Assembly: GCA_913009765.1 (NCBI GenBank)
Contig: CAJVYT010000005.1
Coordinates: 1 to 38,057, forward strand
Length of the DNA: 38,057 nt
Source: an uncultured candidate division Zixibacteria bacterium
GTDB taxonomy: Bacteria > Zixibacteria > MSB-5A5 > GN15 > FEB-12
Direction of reading: 5' to 3'
Shown here: one piece after another, positions 15,750 to 24,600 of the stretch
Position numbering within the stretch: position 1 is the stretch's first letter
Layout: the number at the start of each line of letters is the position of its first letter
Program-made: the position numbers and the translations under genes
Notes under the pieces: generated by a model
What the model was told of the DNA's origin: nothing
The model's input: the letters and a program-made list of their open reading frames with translations, nothing else
Database searches by the model: none

Positions 15750-17687
15750 CTATAAAAACTCTTTTATCTTTTTCACAACCGAATCGGCATCCATACCGAG
15801 TATCTTATACAAATCAGCAGGCTTTCCGGATGAACCAAATTTCGTTACACCTAATTTTGTTAATGACGTAATATTGCCTGAACTTACCATAGCATCTGCA
15901 ATTGCTGTTCCTAATCCGGTTTTTACATTATGATCTTCTAAAACAACAACATTGCTATATGTTGATAAGTCTTTAATATCATCAAGATGTAAATCAGACC
16001 AGTCAGAAACTGAATAAAGAGAAATATTCAAACCGTCTGCTTTCAGTTTTTCATATGCTTCCATTGCGGCAAATAACATATTACCCGAAGATACCAAAGC
16101 GATTTTTTCACCGGAACGAATTTTTTCCATCCGTCCGTAGCGGTATTCATACCCCTCACCAAAATAAGGCTTACCCTCATCATTTCTGATAATCGGTAAA
16201 ACTGACCGTCCCATTATGACAGCAAAATTCCCACCGGTAGCTAAAACATACCTGACAATTTTATCCGTTTGATTGGGGTCGGCAGGAGTGATGACTTTCC
16301 ATCCAAAAGTCGAATTTAACAAACCAAAGTAATCTATAGATTGATGCGTCATACCGTCTTCACCGACATTTATTCCGCAGTGCGTACAAAACAGTTTCAC
16401 ATTGGCATGATTGATGTCACTCAAACGAGCTTGATTGTATGTTTCGGCAACAGCAAACATTCCAAAATCTGCCCAGATACCGATAGCATTTTCAGCCGAC
16501 AATGAACCGACCGTTGTTGCTGTTGAATGTTCTGTAATACCAAACTGGAAAAAATTTTGAGGATATTTCTTTTTTAATCCGGCTGTTTTCACAGAACCTG
16601 CCAAATCGCAATCAAAGACTCCAAAATGAAATTCTTTGTTCTCAGCATTAGCATCTGCAACTGATACTAAAGCATTCCCAAATGCCGAACGGTTGTCACT
16701 TTTGGCATCAAGCCCATAGATAATATTTTCACCTTTATCCACTGACGGATAAACTGTTTTTCTGAATGGATATTTTTCCGCTAACTGTTTAGCAAATTCG
16801 GAAGTTCGCATCTGCTGATATTTTTCTAAATCATTTTTCATACCAAGCTCAGCAAGTGCTTCAGTTAATTGGTCAGGTTTCACCGGTGCTCCGTGGAAAC
16901 CACATTTATTTTCCATAAATGAAACACCTTTACCCATGACAGTATTTGCTAAAATCATTATCGGAGCATCTTCATTATGAGCTGCTTTATAAAAAACATC
17001 ATAAATCTCATCAAAATCATGACCGTCTATTTCTATAACCTGCCATCCGTCAGCTTTCCATTCTTCTACAATATTTTGAGGAAGAACATCGGCAATATCA
17101 CCTGAAATTTGTAATTTGTTATAATCAATAATCGTAGTCAGCTTTGAAAGTTTATACTTTGCAGCTATCCGTCGTGACTCACTTATCTGACCTTTTTGCT
17201 GTTCACCGTCACCCATAAATACATAGGTATGAAATTTCTGATTCGACAAACGTGCATACAATGCTTTCCCAATGCCGACAGAAAGTCCCTGTCCTAAATT
17301 ACCTGTCCCCCATTCAATACCCGGAACAGACCGTTCTACATGTCCCTCAAACGGTGAACCTGCCAAACGAAATCCACCGATAGCGTCATCAATATCAAAA
17401 AAGCCTGCTGTTGCCAAAGATGCATAAGCCCCTGGTGATGTATGCCCGTGTGAAATAATGACTCTATCTCGATCATCACGCGTTATATTTATAGGGTCAA
17501 TATTTGTCATCATATAAAGCATCAGATATACATCGACTGATGACATAGAACCACCCGGATGTCCCGACATAGCAAGGGTTGTCATTTTCAAAATATTACC
17601 TCGGCAAATTTTTGCCGCATCTACCAATTTATTTTTAATTTCACTTGGAAGTTTTGTTTCTGTAAATCCTCGTCCTTGTCCAAACAT
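15750..17687 (-). CDS. tkt: Transketolase
   Basis: A full-length transketolase of about 645 residues, moving two-carbon units between pentose-phosphate-pathway sugars with thiamine diphosphate. Visible are TLAMSGHPGGSMSSVD near the N-terminus, SHGHTSPGAYA, GTGNLGQGLSVGIGKA, the thiamine-binding FMGDGEQQKGQ with DYNKLQISG, and the pyrimidine-domain glutamate in QFGITEHSTAT. Both halves, split into two genes in some phyla, are joined here. The frame is open to a GTG at 17720 without a ribosome binding site. The ATG at 17687 follows AAGGAA at nine bases and is preferred. It lies between rpe and the glucokinase homologue, consistent with a pentose phosphate operon. Confidence 0.95.
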   Translation of the reverse strand: MFGQGRGFTETKLPSEIKNKLVDAAKICRGNILKMTTLAMSGHPGGSMSSVDVYLMLYMMTNIDPINITRDDRDRVIISHGHTSPGAYASLATAGFFDIDDAIGGFRLAGSPFEGHVERSVPGIEWGTGNLGQGLSVGIGKALYARLSNQKFHTYVFMGDGEQQKGQISESRRIAAKYKLSKLTTIIDYNKLQISGDIADVLPQNIVEEWKADGWQVIEIDGHDFDEIYDVFYKAAHNEDAPIMILANTVMGKGVSFMENKCGFHGAPVKPDQLTEALAELGMKNDLEKYQQMRTSEFAKQLAEKYPFRKTVYPSVDKGENIIYGLDAKSDNRSAFGNALVSVADANAENKEFHFGVFDCDLAGSVKTAGLKKKYPQNFFQFGITEHSTATTVGSLSAENAIGIWADFGMFAVAETYNQARLSDINHANVKLFCTHCGINVGEDGMTHQSIDYFGLLNSTFGWKVITPADPNQTDKIVRYVLATGGNFAVIMGRSVLPIIRNDEGKPYFGEGYEYRYGRMEKIRSGEKIALVSSGNMLFAAMEAYEKLKADGLNISLYSVSDWSDLHLDDIKDLSTYSNVVVLEDHNVKTGLGTAIADAMVSSGNITSLTKLGVTKFGSSGKPADLYKILGMDADSVVKKIKEFL

Positions 17688-17751
17688 TTGTCTGATTTCC
17701 TTATTGAGATACGCTGACACTATATATTTTTCTTTCTCATTACCTAAGAAC

Positions 17752-18411
17752 TTAACTATTTCTTTTTAAACTATGTACTGATTCTACTAATTTTTCCCGT
17801 TCATTTGATTTATAATATGCCGACCCCATTACCAACACATCAGCACCCGCATTAACTATTTTTTGAGCATTTTCACCGCTTACCCCGCCATCAACAGAAA
17901 TTAGGCAATGCAAATTATGCTCATCAATATATTTTCTGCATTGTGCGATAGTTTCAAGCGATGATCCAATAAATGACTGTCCCCCAAACCCGGGAAACAC
18001 AGACATCACCAAAACTAAATCGCAATATTCTAAATACGGAATCACCTGTTCTGCTTTGGCATCGGGGTTTAAAGAAATTCCGGCATGAATCCCCAAATTT
18101 TTAATCGTTTGTAAATGTTTTCGCGGATCAGGATGAACTTCAATATGAAATGTAATCGCATCCGCTCCTGCATTTTTGAAATCTTCGAAATATTTTTCAG
18201 GATTGGAGAGCATCAAATGAACATCTAAATATAAATCAGATATCTTGTCGATAGTTTTGACAAGTGCCGGACCAAATGAAATATTCGGCACAAAATGCCC
18301 GTCCATAATGTCTAAATGATGCCAATCGGCACCGGAATTATCTGCCGATTTGATTTCTTCTCCCAATTTTGTAAAATCTACCGCCAATGCGGAGGGGGCT
18401 AATTTTATCAT
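17752..18411 (-). CDS. rpe: Ribulose-phosphate 3-epimerase
   Basis: This 219-residue TIM-barrel enzyme interconverts ribulose 5-phosphate and xylulose 5-phosphate. The canonical start IKLAPSALAVDFTKLGEE is followed by HHLDIMDGHFVPNISFGP (metal-binding His and catalytic Asp), DVHLMLSNPEKY, the phosphate-gripping MSVFPGFGGQSF, and SVDGGVSGENA with the second catalytic Asp. Length is typical. Its ATG at 18411 has no clear ribosome binding site, but the protein begins exactly where the family does. It is probably the first gene of the rpe-tkt-glk-thiN set; tkt starts 64 bases downstream. Confidence 0.96.
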   Translation of the reverse strand: MIKLAPSALAVDFTKLGEEIKSADNSGADWHHLDIMDGHFVPNISFGPALVKTIDKISDLYLDVHLMLSNPEKYFEDFKNAGADAITFHIEVHPDPRKHLQTIKNLGIHAGISLNPDAKAEQVIPYLEYCDLVLVMSVFPGFGGQSFIGSSLETIAQCRKYIDEHNLHCLISVDGGVSGENAQKIVNAGADVLVMGSAYYKSNEREKLVESVHSLKRNS

Positions 18412-18546
18412 GGCGGAAATGTAAATAGAATTTTCTAACTTAGCAAGCAGGTTTTAAAGAGAGATTTCTATGCCGTTTTTATCATTTTTTGTTTCATCAG
18501 TTCCTTAATTTGATTTATCAAAAGCCATTCGTTTCGTCTGTTCCTG

Positions 18547-18562
18547 ATTCGCCTAAGCGAAT
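18547..18562. repeat. Short hairpin downstream of the membrane protein gene
   Basis: ATTCGC and GCGAAT pair around a CTAA loop, 19 bases past the stop of the membrane protein gene. No T-run follows on the minus strand, so it may stabilise a transcript end rather than terminate. Confidence 0.35.
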
Positions 18563-18580
18563 TGAGAGCTGACGAATATT

Positions 18581-19108
18581 TTATTTCTTACTCAGCCCTA
18601 AAATAATCCCTAAAACCATCCCCCACAAAGCTGCCAATCCGATTTGATATGCAAGCGGTAATGAAAATGTAACTGTATGGGCAGGAATCCAAAACCAAAT
18701 AAGCGTCCACCACGCCTTGGTCAGTCCTGCGTAATTTTTCTCCCACATAATAAGATTGTCTTCCAAACGGTGAAAAAACATCATTTGCGGACCAAAGAAC
18801 AAGTTTGTCAGCACAGAAACCGCAAACGCCCAACCGATACCGGAGGCGAAAACCTGAGGCAAGAGTTTATGCTCTAAAAGTGTCGATGTAAACCCTTTCA
18901 TTCCGGCAAAACCGTACTTGATGATAATACCCAAAACAGCCCAAGCGATAATCTTGGCTAGTAATTGCCAAAAACTGCATGGGAGAGCTAATTTTTTCTT
19001 GAGAAATGAGAATGAAAGCAGTTCGCCTAAAGTTCCCAAAACAGCAAACTGAATTGCTGCCGATAAAAGCGGATTAGCCAAAACGAAATTGATATATGTA
19101 TCTGCCAT
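18581..19108 (-). CDS. Small polytopic membrane protein of unknown function
   Basis: A 175-residue hydrophobic protein with about five membrane segments (roughly residues 12-32, 46-66, 86-106, 129-148, 151-172). I do not recognise a named family with confidence. The spacing of GPQMMFFHRLED after the third segment and of the W/P-rich block WWTLIWFWIPAHT before the last recalls the eukaryotic Mpv17/PMP22 fold, but only faintly. It stands alone: 170 bases separate it from rpe and 150 repeat-containing bases from queG. No signal peptide cleavage site is evident. The start at 19108 is the only ATG before the first membrane segment and has a weak ribosome binding site. Confidence 0.7.
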   Translation of the reverse strand: MADTYINFVLANPLLSAAIQFAVLGTLGELLSFSFLKKKLALPCSFWQLLAKIIAWAVLGIIIKYGFAGMKGFTSTLLEHKLLPQVFASGIGWAFAVSVLTNLFFGPQMMFFHRLEDNLIMWEKNYAGLTKAWWTLIWFWIPAHTVTFSLPLAYQIGLAALWGMVLGIILGLSKK

Positions 19109-19247
19109 TTTGAGAAATTACAAGAAAATAATAGAGATAACAAGGAAGAATTTTTCCGTTTAGCTTAAAAGATGACTTGCAAGCTCCTTTCCTTCATGTT
19201 TTGTAGGTCAAAAAGCATGTCCTCATGACTTACTTTACTGAATTGAC

Positions 19248-19270
19248 ACTTCGACAAGCTCAGCATGACT
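19248..19270. repeat. Dispersed repeat, ACTTCGAC...CAGCATGACT copy 1
   Basis: ACTTCGACAAGCTCAGCATG here matches the core found twice, in inverted orientation, at 28569-28591 and 28617-28641. This copy overlaps the 3' end of queG and provides its last codons and stop. It is a common intergenic-repeat type in bacterial genomes. Confidence 0.6.
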
Positions 19271-20219
19271 TGTTTTCGTTACCCAATACTATCTTCGCAT
19301 TGCGTTTGAGACCGTCTTCTTTGGGACGGGTCAGTGGTGTTCCTGCTGTCAGTTTTAAAAATGCCTCACGGTCTTTGAGTTTCAACACTTCATATAAATC
19401 CAAGAACTCCCCTACCCCGTTTTTGTAATCAAACTCTTTATGTGTTGTTTTTATTTGACGGCTGATATTATGCGGACAGACATCCTGACAGACATCACAT
19501 CCAAAGATCATTGAACCAAACTTCAATGCGAGTTCATCTTGGATTGTTTCCGGTCGTTCAATTGTTAAATATGAAATACACTTATTGGAATCAACAACCC
19601 GAGGACTCACGATTGCATCGGTCGGACAGGCATCAATGCATAGTCTGCAGGTTCCACATTTCCCATGTTCTAAATCTGTCGGTTGATCTCGTTCTATTTC
19701 AATCGTTGTTAAAATTTCAGAGATAAATATCCACGAACCGAATTGTTTGGTGATAAGCATTCCGTTTTTACCAATATATCCAAGCCCGGATTTTTCAGCA
19801 TACGACCGTTCCATAAAAGGTCCGTAGTCAACCCACCATTTGTGCTGATATTCTCCCGACATTTCTTTATCTATGCGATAAAGCAAATTCTCTGTTTTTT
19901 TTCTGATAACTTTATGATAATCTTTCCCTCGTGCATAGCGTGAAACAAGACCCTTCCCTTTGGGAATTGTTTCAGAATTCGGTTGATAGTAATTAAGACC
20001 AAGAATAATTACAGATTTTACATTTTCCAAAAGCTCTTTAGGGTCAAACCGTCGCTGTCGGTTTTTAGCAATCCACTCCATTTCCCCATGATACTTATTT
20101 TCAATCCAGTTTGTAAACTGCATTTCAGAATCCGGCAGCCTTTCGGGTGTCGTTACACCGCAAAGGTCGAATCCAGCGTGTACCGCCAGTTCTTTGAGTT
20201 TAGAGTTAGTCAGTTTCAT
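19260..20219 (-). CDS. queG: Epoxyqueuosine reductase
   Basis: This 319-residue cobalamin and [4Fe-4S] enzyme reduces epoxyqueuosine to queuosine in the wobble position of tRNAs. The N-terminal cobalamin-binding part shows YHGEMEWIAKNRQRRFDP, and the middle shows VDYGPFMERSYAEKSGLGYIG with the catalytic region. The C-terminal ferredoxin part has CGTCRLCIDACPTDAI and CDVCQDVCPHN, giving two clusters. Length is slightly shorter than many homologues, and the C-terminus ends within a dispersed repeat (19248-19270) that supplies the stop codon, so some trimming of the tail may have occurred. It appears monocistronic. The ATG at 20219 has no evident ribosome binding site, but MKLTNSKLKELAVHAGFDLCGV aligns with the usual family start. 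Confidence 0.94.
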   Translation of the reverse strand: MKLTNSKLKELAVHAGFDLCGVTTPERLPDSEMQFTNWIENKYHGEMEWIAKNRQRRFDPKELLENVKSVIILGLNYYQPNSETIPKGKGLVSRYARGKDYHKVIRKKTENLLYRIDKEMSGEYQHKWWVDYGPFMERSYAEKSGLGYIGKNGMLITKQFGSWIFISEILTTIEIERDQPTDLEHGKCGTCRLCIDACPTDAIVSPRVVDSNKCISYLTIERPETIQDELALKFGSMIFGCDVCQDVCPHNISRQIKTTHKEFDYKNGVGEFLDLYEVLKLKDREAFLKLTAGTPLTRPKEDGLKRNAKIVLGNENKSC

Positions 20220-20230
20220 TTGGTTAATAT

Positions 20231-20283
20231 AGTAGGTCGTGGTTCCGATTCCAAAAAATATAATTGTGAGAAACCCGACATTT
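20231..20283. repeat. RAYT-associated repeat, copy A
   Basis: AGTAGGTCG...TTCCGAT.CCAAAAAAT...GTGAGAAACCC.ACAT is shared with 20566-20617 with a few substitutions. Read on the minus strand it opens with GTCGGGTTTCTCAC and closes with CGACCTACT, an imperfect inverted repeat typical of REP elements moved by REP-associated tyrosine transposases. Confidence 0.7.
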
Positions 20284-20350
20284 TTTTTCTATATACCAAT
20301 GTTATCAACAACATGTCATCCCAAACTTGATTTGGAAATTGAGTCTTCTA

Positions 20351-20384
20351 AACTCCTCTCCGTACTTGACACGGATTCCAGTCC
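20351..20384. repeat. Dispersed repeat with TCCGT/ACGGA hairpin, copy 1
   Basis: AACTCCTCTCCGTACTTGAC followed by ACGGATTCCAGTC closely resembles 28508-28540. The stem is TCCGT/ACGGA here and seven perfect pairs in the other copy. A related TCATCCCAAACTTGATTTGG unit lies just before it, at about 20315-20334. Confidence 0.6.
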
Positions 20385-20565
20385 TCTCGGGTTAAAAAAT
20401 GGTTTCGTTTTGTGAAATCGTTTTTATGCATACAAGTTTTGTGTTGATTGCCAAATTGAAGCCTGAATATGTTTTTTATAAACAATCTTTTTTAAAAAAA
20501 TTATCCACAATTAGCAAAACAACTTTTTTGTTGTAATTTTATCTGCCTTATGAGCTTACAATCTC

Positions 20566-20617
20566 AGTAGGTCGGCGTTCCGATCCCAAAAAATTTAATA
20601 GTGAGAAACCCAACATC
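20566..20617. repeat. RAYT-associated repeat, copy B
   Basis: The second copy of the 20231-20283 unit, with AGTAGGTCGGCGTTCCGAT at its left end. It abuts the stop codon of the transposase remnant (20620-20850), as expected for a transposase and its cognate repeat. Confidence 0.7.
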
Positions 20618-20619
20618 GT

Positions 20620-20850
20620 TTATTCACCAAACTCACCTTCTATAACTACTTTTTTGTTTACTTCCCAATCATCACTGAAATAACCGTCTTGTTTATATTG
20701 TTTAAATGATGAATGCTCCCACTTAATGGTATTTTCCACAAAACCATGCTTAACTGGATTATAATGTATATAATCGACATGATTATTCATGTCAACCTGA
20801 TTTCTTATAACATGGTCCCAAAAACGGTTCTGCCTAAATTGGCGGAAATG
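20620..20850 (-). pseudogene. REP-associated tyrosine transposase (Y1_Tnp/RAYT), C-terminal remnant
   Basis: The minus strand from about 20838 to the stop at 20620-20622 reads FRQNRFWDHVIRNQ, then DYIHYNPVKHGFVEN and KWEHSSFKQYKQDGYFSDDW. This is the conserved C-terminal third of REP-associated tyrosine transposases. The HUH motif and catalytic tyrosine regions, which lie further upstream in intact proteins, are missing. Upstream reading is broken by an in-frame TAG at 20853-20851, inside a hairpin (20841-20865) that seems to have replaced the upstream coding sequence. The remnant is flanked by two copies of a REP-like repeat. It cannot be an active transposase. Confidence 0.85.
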
Positions 20851-20865
20851 CTAAAGATTTCCGCC
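20841..20865. repeat. REP-like hairpin interrupting the transposase remnant
   Basis: GGCGGAAAT (20841-20849) pairs perfectly with ATTTCCGCC (20857-20865) around a 7-base loop. It is followed by CCTACAAAAACT, the same right-hand tail as the 65-bp palindromic element at 29045-29109. Confidence 0.65.
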
Positions 20866-20919
20866 CTACAAAAACTAACGATTCTATGTCCTCAACTGCA
20901 ACCGACTAAATTAAATACA

Positions 20920-21465
20920 TCAGATTGAGTCACGCCACATAAGTCCATGTAAACTACCCATATGATCAAAATAATCTCCAGTAATTGGCACACCTTCATA
21001 TGAAAAATGTACACCATCAATCCACTCGCCATGATAATCTCTTTGTAGGAAGTTTTCAAGTAGAGTATTTGAAGTAATATAGCCACCAGTAGAACCTTGA
21101 AAAAGATTTCTGTTCCATTTCTTTTTTCCTATTGATTCTATTAAGTTGATATATAATATTTTCTTATCATCTTGAATGATAATTGAATCTAAGAGAATTG
21201 GAAGATTATAAAATACCTTTCTTGACAGGTGCACAGAAATAGTTTTAAGAATGTCACTTAAAGGTTCTTCATCTCCAATTTTAATAGAGTCTAAAATTCT
21301 TGTTTCATATGAATTGGGGTCAATTGAATATACTGGTAAGAATAATTTATTGATGGTATCTGTTTCTACTTGGTAACTACATTTAGTTCGCCATTGATAA
21401 CCACACCAAAAACTGATAGACAGTAAAGCTACAATTCCTAAAATTTTATACATATTTGATTTCAA
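20920..21465 (-). CDS. Small membrane-anchored or exported protein, possible GerMN-like domain
   Basis: I do not recognise this gene with certainty. It encodes about 181 residues: an N-terminal hydrophobic segment (YKILGIVALLSISFWCGY) that is a membrane anchor or uncleaved signal, then a soluble region. The stretch KKILYINLIESIG, YITSNTLLENF and GVHFSYEGVPI has the strand-helix-strand pattern of GerMN domains of exported lipoproteins, but the match is weak. The best start is a TTG at 21465: a perfect AGGAGG lies five bases before it, whereas the in-frame ATG at 21453 is 17 bases from AGGAGG and upstream ATG/GTG codons lack one. It sits between a transposase remnant and the terminator of the Nuo-like operon, so it probably has its own promoter. 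Confidence 0.6.
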   Translation of the reverse strand: MKSNMYKILGIVALLSISFWCGYQWRTKCSYQVETDTINKLFLPVYSIDPNSYETRILDSIKIGDEEPLSDILKTISVHLSRKVFYNLPILLDSIIIQDDKKILYINLIESIGKKKWNRNLFQGSTGGYITSNTLLENFLQRDYHGEWIDGVHFSYEGVPITGDYFDHMGSLHGLMWRDSI

Positions 21466-21515
21466 TAGTACCTCCTGTTTTACACATTGTACAACTTTCA
21501 ATACAAATTAACTAA

Positions 21516-21545
21516 TTAAAAAGGCAGGTCTTGGAAAAACCTGCC
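21516..21545 (-). terminator. Intrinsic terminator of the Lrp-NuoE-NuoF-NuoG-like operon
   Basis: On the minus strand GGCAGGT and ACCTGCC form a seven-pair stem around a nine-base loop, followed directly by TTTTTAATT. It lies 55 bases past the stop of the 1246-residue subunit. A second hairpin (GTCAGG/CCTGAC, 21551-21573) lies between them. Confidence 0.75.
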
Positions 21546-21600
21546 CTGCTGTCAGGTGTACAGGACTCCTGACCGAAAACGTTATGATATATCAACTATC

Positions 21601-24600
21601 CTACACATTAATCTCTTTGGTGCGGTCAGCGATGCGAGAGTCTATCTCCAGTACGTTCGTACTGTTTGCTGAAGTTGTCGAAAACTCGGTAGTATACATA
21701 ACAAAGTGTGCCTTACCATCAGGAGTTGCAAACGGAGCCGCAAGAGGAACCGTAACACCGGCGTTCTTTTGCATGTACTCAATTTCACTCGACAACTCTT
21801 CAAAAGTGTTAATAGCACGGTCATAACCAAGGATAGACATCAGTTTGGTAATAATCTCGATATTGTTTTTTCCGTTTAACGGGTCACCAATCGGATTTGC
21901 AAACTGTTTTCTGCCTGCCCAGTTAGTCAAATGACCTTTACCTTCTAGATACGATGACAGCGGTAAAAATACATCCGCCATCTGAACAGTCTCGTTTTTA
22001 AACATATCAGCAACAACCAAGAAATCAAGATGGTCGATAAATGCGTTGTATTCAGGATCTTTGGCAGGATTCTCGCCAAAGATAAAAGCAGCCCGAATTT
22101 TATTGTCACGCATTTTACGATTTATGTTCTGACCCGATTTTTCAATTGTTGAAGCAATCTCTTTCTGCCAGATAGCAGAGATTTCTTTCATCGCTGTTTC
22201 ATCAGAAACAGGTCGTCCACCCGGAAGCAAGTGTCTGTCGTAGCCGGTTATTTTCATACCGGTTTGGTTACATTGACTTGATGTTATCGCAATACCGGAA
22301 CCATCAACACCAAGTTTCCCAAGCATAAGCATGAGTGTACCGAGTGCTTTTAAATCATTAGTGGCACGGTCAATCCGACTATCCATATTGTAGTACGCAA
22401 CAATTTTCTTATTTGAATCAGACAGCAATTCAACAATTTTCTGAATCGTCTTTGCCGATACACCAGAAATAGATACTGCCTCATCAAGGTCATGTTTCAA
22501 CAGTTCATCTTTGACCTGTTCAAAATTGGTAGTTTTGTCAGCGATGAATGATTCGTTGATTTTACCTGATTTGATAAGTTCTGCCATGATAACATTCAAC
22601 AGAACTGTAGATGTGCCGCGTCTTGGGTCAGCCCATGCAGATGCATACTGGACAAGGTCAATTTCAGTTGAATTGATAACAATTGCCTGCGTACCGTTTT
22701 TCATACGGCGTTTCATCTGCCATCCCAAAACAGGATTGTCAGCAGTTGGGTTGCCGCCAAGGAAAAGATACATATCGGCGTTCTCAACCTCTTTGTTTGA
22801 AACAGTTGCACCTGTCGCACCAAGTATATTATCTAAAGCGTGATAGTCGGCTTCGGAGGTCAAACGCTGGAACGATGTAATATTGTTTGTTCCAACAGCA
22901 GCACGGGCGAACATACCGGTAAGATAGAGTTCCTCGTTGGTAAGTTTTGGTGATGCAGCTATCAATGTCTGGTCACGTTCGTTGTCTTCATAGACATTTT
23001 CTATACCGGCTTTAATAGCATCAAATGCTTCATCCCATGAACACTCAACCATACGGTCACCTTTTTTCACCATTGGTTTTGTCAGACGGGAACCGTCAAG
23101 ATAATGTTCGTAGCCAAAACGACCTTTGACACAAAGTTCACCGTGGTTTGGTTCAGAATTAGGAGGAGCTCCGGTAACAAAAAATAAATCAGGAGTTTTA
23201 TGATTGATTAAAATATTACAACCGACAGAACAATAGTTACAAACTGAAACTGTTCCTTCCATTTCCCATGGACCGCTTCTTCTGAACGGCATTTTTTCAT
23301 TTAAAGCACCGGTCGGACAAACGTCAATACAGTTACCGCAGGAGACACAGTTGGTTGCCTGAAGTTCTTTTTCCATGGCAGGTTTTACAATTGTTCTAAA
23401 CCCACGGTTGACAAAACCTAAGGCGGAGACATTTAGAATCTCCGAACAAGTCATAACACATCGTCCACATCGGATACATTTATTAGAATCAATTTTAATA
23501 AACGGATGACGGGTATCAACTTTGTATTTATTGTACGCACCTATAAAGCGGCTTTGGTCAACTTCATATTCTGAGCAGTAATTACGAAAATCACATGCCA
23601 GCGAAACATCACATCCACATTCAGCACAACGGAGAGATTCTTCATAGGCATCATCTCTGGTATAACCGACTTCAACTTCATTAAATGAAGAGACACGGTC
23701 GGCAATCGGAAGTTCAAGCATTTTATGACGTTCAGAAATCTCAATCTCAGGAAGATCTTCTTTTGTTATTTTATGGAAAGTATCACGTTTACTTTCAAAC
23801 CTATATTCAAGAGGCTCAATGACATTATCTTTAATGTATGAGTCAATTGCATGAGCAGCTTTGCGACCTGCTGCGATAGCATCAACAGCATCGGCAGGAC
23901 CGGTGACAACATCACCGCCGGCAAAAACACCGGGGCGGTCAGTATCGAAAGTGCCTTCTTTTGCTACAATAGTTTTCCAGCCGGTTAACTCAATTTTTTC
24001 ATCAGAGTCAACACCTGTCAGGTCAGCTTCCTGACCAATAGCCGAAATAATCCAATCAGCTTCAATAGCATATTCAGAACCTTCTATCTTAACAGGACGG
24101 CGTCGACCGGAATCATCCGGCTCACCAAGTTTCATGCGGAAACATTCAATAGATTTCATCCGTCCATTTTTATCAACATTGATAGATGCCGGAGCAGCCA
24201 AAAATTCCATCTTGATACCTTCTTCATCGGCAGCATCAATTTCCATAATATTGGCAGGCATTTCTTTGCGGGTACGGCGGTACAAAAGAATTACTTCATC
24301 AGCACCAAGACGAACCGAAGAACGGGCAGCATCTAAAGCAGTGTTACCACCGCCAACAACAATAACTTTTCCTGAAATTTTTGGAGCAGTCTTTAGTTCA
24401 ACCTGTTGGAGAAATTCGACGCCCGAAAGAACACCATCAACATTTTCGTTTTCAACACGCATCGGTTTTCCAACCTGAGCACCAAGACCGATAAAGACTG
24501 ATTTAAAACCATCATCAAAAAGAGAATCAATACTGAAATCTTTTCCAAGGGCAGTATTAGTTTTTACATCAACACCTAATGATGTTATCCAGTTAATTTC

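Noticed and set aside
18547..18562. ATTCGC/GCGAAT hairpin as an intrinsic terminator
   Set aside because: The stem is only six pairs and no T-run follows on the relevant strand, so it is listed only as a hairpin.
20501..20509. DnaA-box-like TTATCCACA
   Set aside because: A single box in AT-rich repeat-containing sequence, with no cluster of boxes and no dnaA/dnaN/gidA nearby; not an origin.
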